Positions 42,985 to 53,200 of a DNA stretch of 64,000 bases are shown here, one piece after another. The stretch is from Closterium sp. NIES-65 (taxonomy: Eukaryota > Streptophyta > Zygnematophyceae > Desmidiales > Closteriaceae). Location of the stretch: positions 62,001 to 126,000 of the forward strand of contig CANXME010002127.1 of assembly GCA_948144175.1 (NCBI GenBank), written 5' to 3'. A program made the translations under genes and the position numbers. Within the stretch, counting starts at the first letter, position 1. The number at the start of each line of letters is the position of its first letter. The notes under the pieces are model-generated. The model did not search any database. It saw only the letters and a program-made list of their open reading frames with translations, and was not told the origin of the DNA.

Positions 42985-43915
42985 CAGGGCTGACGTTTCA
43001 AAAAACGCCTCCCTGTTTTTGACCCGCAATTTTTTTTTTTTCTACTCTGTCGGCACTTCGGCTGCAAAATGGCCACTCTGAGCGTGTTAAAAGAAATCAG
43101 GGTTGAAAAAAACACAACTCTGGCCCTTCAGTGTTGGGGAAATGACTTCAGAGTCGCGGTTTTTTTTTTGTTTTTACCTTCTGGTTTGTCGGTGAGCTTC
43201 AAGGGCGAGAAGGACTGTTGCAACATTGGCTCGATTTGGCACAACTTTGCAAGTGCCAACTGGGCGACCTGCCACGCAGCTGAGCTAGCAGAAAACACAA
43301 ACCACCACTTGGCGCGCGAGAATCTGCCGGTGCCTCCGCAACATAATTTTTCAACCTATGAATCAGGAACAATTTATTTCAAGTGCTGTGGTGCGGAGAA
43401 ATTTTCGATCTCAGCACCAAAAAGTGCGATACATTACTTGTGGCAAGATATCCTCTCCCACCAATTCGCCGATTTGTTGTGCTATCCGCTAAGACATCAC
43501 TATTGGGCTTCTTTTTCTAGCCCGCTTCAACGGTTAACCCACTGTGGGACATAATTCAACCTGCGTGATACTGCCACAGATAGAGTGTATTCAGATATCG
43601 CAGCAGGTGCTGTGTGCTTTGCTCACGTGTTGGCATTCGCTGCCACCTCGGAGGTGGGTGTATCGAAAGGAAATTTTGAGGAAGCTTCCTCTCGATAAAC
43701 TCGCATGCAAAGACCACAGAACGCATACTCTGTAGTGACAGACTCCAGAAATGACTAACACTTAGGCCTATTACACTGAATTAGGGGCCATAAAACAATA
43801 ACTCTGAGGCTCTCAGTGATGAAAATTTGACTACTCTGGAATTCCATTTTTCACAAACTCGATGGTCTAATCTATCAGACTAATCAGACTATTTACTCTG
43901 ATAGCGTCAGCCCTG
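42985..43915. mobile_element. hAT-2: non-autonomous hAT element in the G LTR
   Basis: 931 bp, terminal repeats CAGGGCTGACG / CGTCAGCCCTG, perfect 8-bp duplication GGTAAGTT (42977-42984, 43916-43923). The right 270 bp are nearly the same as in hAT-1; the left and middle differ. An open frame at 43069-43554 (161 codons) shows no transposase motif and is probably chance. Confidence 0.93.
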
Positions 43916-43933
43916 GGTAAGTTGGGCAAAGAT

Positions 43934-44074
43934 TGTCAGAATGTGATATTTGTCTAGCCTACAGTGGGGTACTCTATAGCGAGTATAGCCCAAATAGGGT
44001 TTGCTATATGTACTCAACTTCCTGCTAGTGAAAACGCTCTTTCCTGTTTCTCATTCCTCCTAGCATTTTGGACA
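43934..44074 (+). repeat. 5' LTR of F
   Basis: TGTCAGAATGTG...TTTTGGACA, 141 bp. Confidence 0.87.
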
Positions 44075-44849
44075 TGCTATCAGAGCTGGTCGACCCTCCT
44101 GGGTCGATCCTGTGGGTGGTCCCACCCGATGCTTCCGCTGCTGTCCTGCCTATCGCACGCCCTGGGCGCGCAATGTTTCCTGCCTGCCGCGAGCTGAGGG
44201 CGCGCGACGTTTTTTCTTCCCTCCGCATGCTCGGGGAGCGCAGCGGTTTTCTGCCCTGTCGACCCGCGTGTCGCCCCCCCATCGACGGTCGCGTCGCCCC
44301 CCGGGAGCCCGTCGCGTCGCCTCGCAAGCCTGCGCGTCGCCCCCGCTGCCCCGTCGTGGCGCCCTGAAGAGCCGCGCGCGACCCCCGCTGCCCCGTCGCG
44401 ACGCCTTAAGGAGCCGCGCGCGACCCCCGTTGCCCCATCCCGACGCCCTACAAACCGCGCGCGGCCCCCCGCTGCCCCGTCGCGGCACCCTGGGGAGCCG
44501 CGCGCCATCCCCAGAGCTGCTGCCCGCGCACCGCCCCCCGCTCCTGCCTGTGTTAGGGTTTGGGGGTGGCGAGTGTGGGGGTGGCGAGTATGGGGGTGAC
44601 GGATGTGTGCGCCGTCCCTTGCTCCTCCTTCTCCCCCGTCTCCTACTGCTGCAGCTGCCGCTGAGGGGGGCGGATGTGTTGGAGCCGTCGGAGTGGTACA
44701 AGGGGAGTGGCGTGTGAGCAGTGCTAGAGGTAAAGCAGGAAGTGTGTGAAAGGGGTGTGGGACAGTTGGGGGAGGTTGACCGGAGGTAGCCGTTGTGACG
44801 TCAGCAGCGCCAATAGTCCGGAGGTTGAGTGCTCCGGTAGCCCAGCAAC

Positions 44850-45402
44850 CAGGCCCTCAGATATCAGCGTAAAACACGCTGATTTTGTAGCTGTGGTTTT
44901 CGTTTTCCCTGAAAATTCAGCATATGCTTCAATTTTGCACTGAAATTTCAGTATATCCTACCTTGTCACACTGACCATTTTGCGTGTTTCTTTACAAGAA
45001 ACACTGACGAATCAGTATAGTGACGTGACTCACACTGAAACGGAGTTGACCGCGTGTCGGGGGGAGGGGGGGGGGTGATAGGGTACGCATGTACGATCTG
45101 TACCTTCCTGTGATTCCTGAGACCCCACCCACACAGTTGGCATTTTTTCGCATGCACTGCACAGATATCAGGTGCGCGCCGAAGTGGTTAGCCTTGCTGG
45201 AACCTATCACAGCAAGAACACCACACACTTTGTACTGGGGTTTCAGTTATAGTTTTTTGTTATTACACTGTTGGTTCAGTTTACTTATGATTTTTACACC
45301 GGCAAAATTAGTATAAAAAAAACCATGAACGCTGATTTGGACACCTTGTTGGCCGGGGCACGCTGATCCATCAGCATACCCTCAAACCAATCTGAGGGCC
45401 TG
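44850..45402. mobile_element. hAT-4: hAT-like insert in F
   Basis: 553 bp with perfect 13-bp inverted ends CAGGCCCTCAGAT / ATCTGAGGGCCTG and an 8-bp duplication with two mismatches (CCAGCAAC at 44842, CCAGCGAG at 45403). AT-rich interior with many CACTGA/TCAGTG motifs near the ends and no transposase. The ends differ from hAT-1 and hAT-2, so it is another family. Confidence 0.78.
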
Positions 45403-45696
45403 CCAGCGAGCCTGCTGCGCCAGTCGCCCGTGGGTCCGTTGCTCCTGCTGCTCGTCTTAGCGCGGAGCCAGTTACTCATGTAGTCCGGAGGTTGAGTGCT
45501 CAGGTAGCCACCGTACGCGCACTCATGTTGCCCGTGTGACTGCGGCTTCACCCGTCGCCTTCTATCTCCACTCCTCTCACAGTCTCTCCTCCTCCTCACT
45601 TGCCCTCTGTGATAGCTTCTAGATTTGCGTATTATTGTGACCTATTGCTCTGCCTACTTGTTGTGCTGATTATACCCCACTTTGACTATGGGGGTG

Positions 45697-45839
45697 TGTC
45701 AGAATGTGATACTTGTCTAGCCTGCAGTGGGGTACTTTATAGCGAGTATAGCCCAAATTAGGGTTTGCTATATGTACTCAACTACCTGCTAGTGAAAACC
45801 CTCTCTCCTGTTTCTCATTCCTGCCTAGCATTTTAGACA
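45697..45839 (+). repeat. 3' LTR of F
   Basis: 143 bp, several substitutions and two short indels from the 5' LTR, so older than E7 or TRIM-1. Confidence 0.87.
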
Positions 45840-47034
45840 AAGAAGGCATTCACTATAGAATGTTGAAAACATATAGGCAAGAATAAAGAGAGGTGCACTA
45901 CCAACAGTAACAATAACTACAGTAACTACAGCACTTAGGATATATATTAAACATAACCTTGACACACCCCCTTAGCCTGCGTGCGGTAGGAACTTGTGCA
46001 GTCAGCACCCCCTGAAGGAGTATACCAGGCGCAGTGGAAGATGAGAGAGAGGTAAGGAAGGAGGAGGAGGATAGAGGAGAGGAGAGAAGAGGAGAGGAGG
46101 TGGGGGGCTTGCATGAGCGCGCACGCTCAATGCCCGGGGTACCCGCTTACGAACCTCCTTTTACAAAGGGGGGAGTGAGAGAGGAAAGGGAGAGGAGGTG
46201 GGCTAGGTGGGCATGAGCACGCACGCTCAATGCGATCCCCCCCGTTAATAACCCCCAAGTCCCGATGAGGAGAGGTGGGCTAGGTGGGCATGAGCGCGCA
46301 CGCTCAATGCGATTCCCCCCCCCACCCCCCGTTAATAACCTCCAGGTCCTCACCCCTATTTTTAGTCAACCCCTTTAACCTTACTTCATCCATTCCTTTC
46401 TACTTCCACTACCCCCCCACCCTCCCCCCTTCTTCCCCCCTCCCCCCTCTCTCCACGGCGACAAGCCCTAAAGGAAGAGAAAGTGGAGGGACGGGCTGCT
46501 AGCTGGTCACCCCCGCCACCCCCACATCTCCCCCTCCCCCCCCCCACCAAACGACGGAAGCCGCGGAAGGGAGGGCGGGAGGGGGGTGGCGTGAGCAGCT
46601 GCCGGCGCTGGCGTTGGCGGCGCTGACGGTCCGCGCAGGCGCTGGCGCTCGCGGCTGGCCGTGGCGCTGGCATCCGCGCTGGCGCTGGCAGATCGCGAGG
46701 CGACGGGGGGCTGTGGGTCGACGATAAGGGGGCCGCGGACGAGGGGAAAGGGGGCGCCCTGGCGACGGAACGCGGGGCGCCGCGGCGACGGGAACCGGGC
46801 GCCGCAGCGACGGAAAGCGGGCGCCGCGGCGACGGGAATAAGGGGCGCCGAGGCGACGGGAATTGGGCGCCACGGCGAACGGGCAGAGCAAAGGGCGCGC
46901 GGACGGGCGGACAGGCAGGGCGGAACGTGCTCGACGGACGGACGGGAAAAAAATTGCGCATTTTGCGTTGTAGCATAGGCGGGCCCATATCTTACGGAAA
47001 ATTAGGTCCTAAGACTGTAGTAGCTCTGGAACCA

Positions 47035-47242
47035 TGTCAGAAATAGTAGAGTAACCTAGGCTTAGGTGAAACCCTAGCCTAGATGATAGTCGAGAGTAAC
47101 GAGAGGTAAGTTGGGCAAAGAGGGCATTCACTATAGAATGTTGGAAACTTATAGGCCAGAATAAAGACAGGTGCACCATCAACAGTAACATTAACTACAC
47201 TAACTACATCACGTAGGATATATATTAAACATAACTTTGACA
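47035..47242 (-). repeat. 5' LTR of G
   Basis: 208 bp, TGTCAAAGTTATG...TTTCTGACA on the - strand. Its matching 3' copy can be reassembled only by removing hAT-2 and F, which supports the nesting order. Confidence 0.88.
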
Positions 47243-47247
47243 TCTAA

Positions 47248-47769
47248 GGGGTACATTCCCTTATTGCAGTAAAATCCAACCGTGCACTCCAGACGGTTAC
47301 AAAATGGTTTGGGCAGAATCCTCACCACTGCTGCTGCCTGATGCTATCTGCCTTGACGGTCCATATGCTTCCTAATCGTATGAGTCTTCGCGTCATTTCC
47401 GTCCTTTCGTCTTCAGCCTCGGTACTACGTGCTTCGATTGAAACTGTCAAGACTGCACAGTAATTCATCTTTTACTATTTGTAACACCCCCCTTAACTCC
47501 TGGCCATAGCAGGTCTTGACCCACTTGACTACTCTGCTGGGATCGGAGCAGTGCTGATACTACAGTCGTGGCAATTTCTTAGTGAGGAAGTCAGCCGTCA
47601 TGTCACCCGTCGGGCAGTAGGTCAAGTCAACCTTGCCCTTGCCAACTTCGTCCTTGACGAAGAAATACCGCAGCGCGATGTGCTTGGTGCGGTTAACGAA
47701 TCATGGCTCAACAACCAGTATTAAGGCTAGAAGTTTGACCTGCAAGACTAAGAGAGTGATCATCAGGGT
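47248..47769 (-). pseudogene. K: RNase H end, PPT and 3' LTR start of the outermost copia
   Basis: On the - strand, ...RTKHIALRYFFVKDE...GDMTADFLTKKLPRL ends at TAG (47560-47562), the C-terminus of a copia RNase H. About 75 bases later comes AAGGGGGG followed by TGTTACAAAT (47486), the polypurine tract and LTR start. The LTR runs left and is interrupted by G. The upstream coding part lies beyond J at 63425-64000. The lineage differs from E1-E3, D, J and L (KDE instead of the LAREL segment). Confidence 0.75.
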
Positions 47770-47904
47770 TGTCAAACTATATATGTGTTATATATATATG
47801 TAGGCTACAGTGGGATAGCCAATATGGGGTATAGCCCCTTTAGGGTTTCATACTTGTACTCAGCTTTGTCCTAGTTCATTCATTCTTGCCTAGCCTTTCT
47901 GACA
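47770..47904 (+). repeat. 5' LTR of J
   Basis: 135 bp, TGTCAAACTAT...TTTCTGACA. Confidence 0.85.
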
Positions 47905-49105
47905 TGGTTTCAAAGTAGTAGGTCCGTAGGACCGTTTTTTTTGGGTTGCGAAGCAACCTATTACGATCGTTATGTACATTTTTTTTTCATCCTCTTAAAA
48001 AAACGAAGGATGAAAAAAATCTAGTGAACAGAAGCTAAGTGAAGTGACTGACTACTATGCATTTGCCACGTCAATTTATCACGTGCCGAACTACACTCCT
48101 TCTCGTTTCCTAGTTTGCTTTGACTGAACTTATATTTCATGAGTTGCCAAAATGATGTACTGTCAATGCGTAACTGTTTATTCCGTGATGCATATGCCGA
48201 ATGAATGCATACGGTAGCAAAATGGAAATGCGTAACAGTTAATTGACCCAGACCCTATGCTACCGCATCCCCTGCCTAGCATGGGGGGGAGCTCAATAGC
48301 ATAGTTTCTCAATCATCCAACTGTTACATGAAACAACACAATCTATGTGATATAAAAAAAGGGTTAATTCTATCAAATCCAGTTCGAATGGACACACTCA
48401 CTGAGTGCGCAAAGAACCTTCTCGGAAATGATAGTTTGATCCCAATTTGTAAAACCCACAGACGTGTTATTAATGCAATGGAAACATGAATGAAAACGCA
48501 TACGCACACAACACAACATATACACATGATCATACACCTTCACACATACGCGCACGAACGAAGCCGAACTGACAAAGCATATTAACCGCAGATGAAATAA
48601 AAATCTAAATCACAAATACATCATGTATCCTATACCAGAAGTCACAAGCAATATCAGTATCCTTCTCATATTGAGCTCGACTGCCTGGAAGGTAAGACAA
48701 AGCTGGGTTAAGGACGGGAAAGCAAATGGGAAATAACAAGGCATAATGGGAGAAAAAGGGACACACATACATTATTATTGTCTTACAATTGTTACAACAC
48801 CAATAATTACAGGAATGCATCAAACTCGAATCTAACCCAATAACATATGAAATTGTTGAGCCTTTTGAAGCGTTAAAAAGCAACAACTTTTGAACATGAA
48901 GGAAAACAGAAAACCAATAAACGGAACAGAAAGAATGGATAGAAGACGGCACAAGCATAAGAACCAGAATGAACAACGTACAAATAATATACAAAATTAG
49001 GGAAGCGGAAAGAGGCAAACATAGCACAACAAGTGATTAAATACGTAAGGAAGAATGTGAATATGGTGATATGAAAAACAGAAAATTACCAAACGAAACA
49101 GAATG

Positions 49106-49234
49106 TGTCAGAACATTATAGCTTATGCTTTTGTGTAGGCTGTAGTGGGGTAGCCTATATGGGGTACAACCCAATAAGGGTTAGTACTTGTACCCAACTC
49201 TTTCATAGTGCATTCATCCTCGTTCATTTTTACA
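49106..49234 (+). repeat. 5' LTR of L
   Basis: TGTCAGAACATT...CATTTTTACA. Confidence 0.94.
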
Positions 49235-50239
49235 TGGTTTCAGAGCACATATGCTCCTGGCCTGTGGGCCCTACTACTGCTTCCGCTGCTACTCGATCTG
49301 TCGCACGCCCCGTGACGTGCGACCGATTTTCTCTCTTGTGCGCGCCCCGAGGCGCGCGGCCCCGTTCCTTCTAGGCGTGCGACCCCTCGCTGCCCCGTCG
49401 CGGCCCCATCTCGTCGCGTCGCCCTAGCGGCCGCGTCGCGCCGCCCTTCCCGACCCGGCCCCGCCTCTGCTGGCCCTGTCGCCTGCCCTTGCGGCCCCGG
49501 CTCTGCCCTTCCTGGCCCCGGCGCCACCTCGGCTGGCCCCATCGCCTACCCCGGCGACCCCGAAGCCGCCCTTCTCGACCCGGCCTTGCCTCTGCTGGCC
49601 CCGTCGCCTACCCCTGCGGCCCCGACGCTGCCCTTCCCGGCCCCGGCGCCACCTCTGCTGGCCCCGACGCCGCCCTTACCGGCCCCGGCGCCGCCTCTAC
49701 TGGCCCAGTCGCCTACCTCTGCGGCCCCGGCGCCACCTCTGCTGGCCCCGTCGCCGCTCCACCCGGCCCCGCCGCCGTCCCCAAGCGGCCCCGCCGTCAC
49801 CATCGAGCCGCCGGCGCCGCCAACCTGCTACCGAGCCGCCCGAGCCACCTGAGCCGCCCGATCCGCAGCGCCACCTGAGCCGCCCGAGCCGCCGGGTCGC
49901 CGAGCCGCCGAGCTGCAGTTGCTGCCGAGCCGCCGTACCGCCAAGCCGCTCGAGCCGCCCGAGCCGTCGAGTCGCCGAGCCGCAGTTGCCGCCGAGCCGC
50001 CCGAGTCGCCCGAGCCGCCGAGCCGCAGCTGCTGCCGAGCCGCCGTGCCGCCCGAGCCGCCCGTATCGCCGAGTCGCCGAGTCGCCGAGTCGCCGAGCAT
50101 GCTCTTCCCACCACTGGTAAGCCCTTGCCCTGCTAGCGCGCTGCCCGCCGCCTGCTTGCCTGCCTCCCTGCCTTTCGGCCTGCTTGGCTCCCTGCCTTAC
50201 TGTTGCTACTCGTGCTCCTGCTTCTACTGGCGGAGCCAT

Positions 50240-53200
50240 ATGCAGCCCCAGCGACGTCCGCGTGAGTCCCTCACGCCCCAGCAGCTGCGTGAGTGGTACG
50301 CTGGTTGGGGTTGTAGGGGTGGCGGCGCTGCTACTGCTACCACTACTACTGGCGGCGGCCAGATGCAGCTCCAGCGACGCCCACGCGCGTCTCTCACGCC
50401 CCATTAGCTTCGTGCGTGGTACGCTCAGAGTAGAGGGTCTCTCAGTTCTGTTCGCTGCTCTTACGTGATTCGCACTGGTGCTCGGACTGGTCAGCCTTGT
50501 GGGACACCTAGTCACACACAGTCCCGCTGCTTCGCCCGTCTGAGCGATGCCTGGCGTACCGAGTTTGGCGACGAGGCTGAGCTCCCCGACTGGGTGGAGT
50601 TGCTTAGGCAGAGGGTAGATATATTTGCCCTTGACTATGATGCTATTCTCACTGCCATGTATGCATTGCCTACTAGTGCTGAACTTGCCGGTCACCTGTG
50701 CGTACCGCCTGACCCGGGTATAGAGCGTGCTACTCTAGGTGCTGGTGAGGCTGCTGCTCTGGGTGCTAGTGAGTATCCTGCTTCAGGTACAGGTGCGGCT
50801 GCTGCTCTAGGTGCTAGTGAGTCTGCTTCCTCAGGTGCGGGTGAGTCTGCTCTCTCAGGTACCGCGTCGGCTCCAGCCTCTCACACCTTCACTCTTGACT
50901 CGGGGGCTTCCCGCTCCTTCTTTCGAGACCGCACCACACTCACGCCGCTTGGTCGGCCAGTTGCAGTCTCTCTGGCAGACCCCTCTGGGGGTCCTGTCCT
51001 TGCCCACTTCTCCACTGTCCTCCCGTGTCCGGCGGCCCCCTCTAGCACCCTGTCTGGTCTTTACCTCCCCTCGTTCTCTGCGAACTTGGTGAGTGGTGCT
51101 GACCTACAGGATGCGGGGGTTCACCAGTTCACTCCTGCGAGTCAGCGGGTGACCCACTACACGGACGCTCGGACAGGCCGACACCTGGCCTCGTTTACAC
51201 GTCGGCCGGGGTCAAGCCTGTACACGCTAACCACTGCGTCTCCTCCAGTCACTGCGTCTGGTCAGGTAGCTGCGTCGGGTCAGGTGTTTGCTGCAGCGTC
51301 CATGTCTGGTCCTGAGTCTGCCCCCTGCTCGTGTCAACTCCTGTCTCACGAGACTCTCCTCTGGCACCACCGCCTTGGTCACCCCTCCCTGCTTCGTCTC
51401 CGAAGCATGGCCTCCCGTGTCCTTGTCTCTGGTCTTCCCCGGTCCCTCCCTCCCCTTCCTCCGGGGCCTGGCCCTACCTGCGTTCCCTGTGTCGAGGGGC
51501 GGCAGCGGGCTGCCCCTCACTCCTCTCAGTTTCCTCCGACAGAGGCCCCGCTGCAGACGCTTCACATGGACGTGTGGGGCCCGGCCCGCGTTCGCGCACA
51601 GGGTCACGAGCGCTACTTCCTGCTGGTGGTTGACGACTAGTCGCGTTACACCACAGTCTTCCTCTTGCGCAGCAAGGGTGATGTCGCTGAGGTGTTGATC
51701 GACTGGATCCGCGCAGCTCGTCTCCAGCTCAGGCAGAGCTTCGGCTCGGACTTTCCTGTTCCTCGCCTGCACTCTGACAGAGGAGGAGAGTTCTCCTCTG
51801 GCCTTCTGCGAGCCTATTGTCGTGCACGAGGCATCCGCCAGACCTTCACGCTTCCGGACTCTCCACAGCAAAATGGGATTGCTGAGCGCCGCATTGGCAT
51901 GGTCATGGACGTCGCCCGTACGTCCATGATGCATGCGGCTGCCCCCCATTTTCTGTGGCCGTTTGTGGTCCGGTACGCGGCGCATCAGATCAACCTTCAG
52001 CCCAGGGTCTTCATGCCGGAGACCTCCCAGCTTTGCTGTGGACGGGGAAGGTTGGCGATATGTCTGCGTTCCGTGTCTGGGGATCTCGGGCGTTTGTCCG
52101 CGACTTGTGTGCGAACAAGCTGTCCCCTCATGCTGCTCCCTGCGTCTTCCTGGGTTTCCCCCCTAACGCGCCAGGGTGGCAGTTCTACCACCCCACCTCT
52201 CGCCGTGTTCTGTCCTCCCAGGACATCACGTTCGACGAGCCGGTCCCCTACTACCGTCTCTTCCCCTACCGCACTCAGTCCCTCCCCCCGCCACCGCTCT
52301 TCCTTGTGCCAGGTCCCCCCCCGGTAGACCCCCTCCCCCCTCAGGGTCCTGCCCCTTCAGGTGTGTCCCAGGTAGACTCTGTTGAGCCTATCGAGGTCGC
52401 TGGTGACTCTGGTGCTGCTGAGGGTGCTGAGCCTGGGAGTGCTACGCCTGGAGGTTCTGAGCCTGGAGGTGCTGAACCTGAGGGAGCAGGGCCAACTCAT
52501 GTGGCGTCTCGCGGTGCTGTGCCTGGCGGTTCTCCGGGTGCCTCATCTTGCCGGGAGCCACTCTCTCCACAGGAGCTGCGTGAGTGGTTTGCCCGGCGCT
52601 CGAGGCGAGCTGCTGGAGCTGGAGGTGCTGCGGGTACTGGAGGTTCTGCTGCTACTGAGGGTGCTGGTGCCGCGTGTCCCGGAGGTGCTCGTACTGGGAG
52701 TACTGGAGCTGCTGGGCCTGAGGGTACCTCTGGAGTTGGAGCTGCTGCGGGTGTTGGCGCGGAGGCTACTGGTGTCGGTCCTGGAGGCGGTCCTGCTGGT
52801 GGTGCTACTGGTGCTGCTGGAGGTACTAGAGCTGGAGGTGCTGCTGGTGCTGGTGCTGCCGCTGGGGGTACTGAGCTAGGGGGTGCTCAGCCTGGGGGTG
52901 CTGAGCCTGGGAGTGATGAGCCTGGGGGTGCTGACTATGGGGGTGCTGAGCCTTGCGGTTCTCCGGGTGCCTCGTCTCGCCGGGAGCAACTCTTTCCACA
53001 AGAGTTGTGTGAGTGGTTTGCCCGGCGCTGGAGGCGAGCTGCTGGAGCTGGAGGTGCTGCGGGTACTGGAGGTTCTGCTGCTGCTGAGGGTGCTGGTGCC
53101 GCGGGTCCCGGAGGTGCTCGTACTAAGAGTACTGGAGCTGCTTTGCCTGCGGGTACTTCTGGAGTTGGAGCTGCTGCGGGTGTTGGCGCGGAGGCTACTG

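Larger units (their letters stand above)
43934..45839 (+). mobile_element. F: TRIM-like LTR element carrying hAT-4
   Basis: 1,906 bp including the 553-bp hAT-4. LTRs 43934-44074 and 45697-45839; PBS TGCTATCAGAGC at 44075. Flanks AAGAT and AAGAA match at 4 of 5 bases; the uninterrupted sister sequence in the 5' LTR of G reads AAGAG. Leader with CGCGCGAC and CCCCGTCGCGACGCC repeats (44270-44500), then sequence coding EPSEWYKGSGV just before a TGA (about 44680-44717). No polyprotein. The 3' internal end and PPT hairpin resemble N and the autonomous copias. Confidence 0.87.
42907..47242 (-). mobile_element. G: non-autonomous LTR element split by hAT-2 and F
   Basis: Perfect target duplication TCTAA (42902-42906, 47243-47247). 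5' LTR at 47035-47242 with PBS TGGTTCCAGAGC (complement of 47023-47034). Internal region 45965-47034. The 3' LTR is broken into 42907-42984, 43924-43933 and 45845-45964 by hAT-2 and F. The first base pair of the 3' LTR is TA instead of TG. The internal part has no polyprotein; it holds purine-rich sequence, three GCATGAGC[GA]CGCACGCTCAATGC copies (near 46113, 46211 and 46290) and GGCGCCGCGGCGACGG repeats (46745-46870). LTR similarity to the 58651 solo LTR places it in that group. Confidence 0.88.

Noticed and set aside
43069-43554. 161-codon ORF inside hAT-2 as a transposase
   Set aside because: No hAT catalytic or dimerisation motifs, not conserved in hAT-1, and too short.
46499-46988. ORFs of 130-200 codons on the - strand in the G interior
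   Set aside because: GC-rich repeat GGCGCCGCGGCGACGG read in open frames; no domain, and G is otherwise non-coding.
48605-49027. 140-codon hydrophobic - strand ORF as a membrane protein gene
   Set aside because: AT-rich sequence with low-complexity hydrophobic codons, no recognisable motif, no splice or promoter context.
47770-49234. J and L read as one element with two 5' LTRs
   Set aside because: Their LTRs belong to different subfamilies, each pairs with its own 3' LTR, and L has a perfect GAATG duplication.
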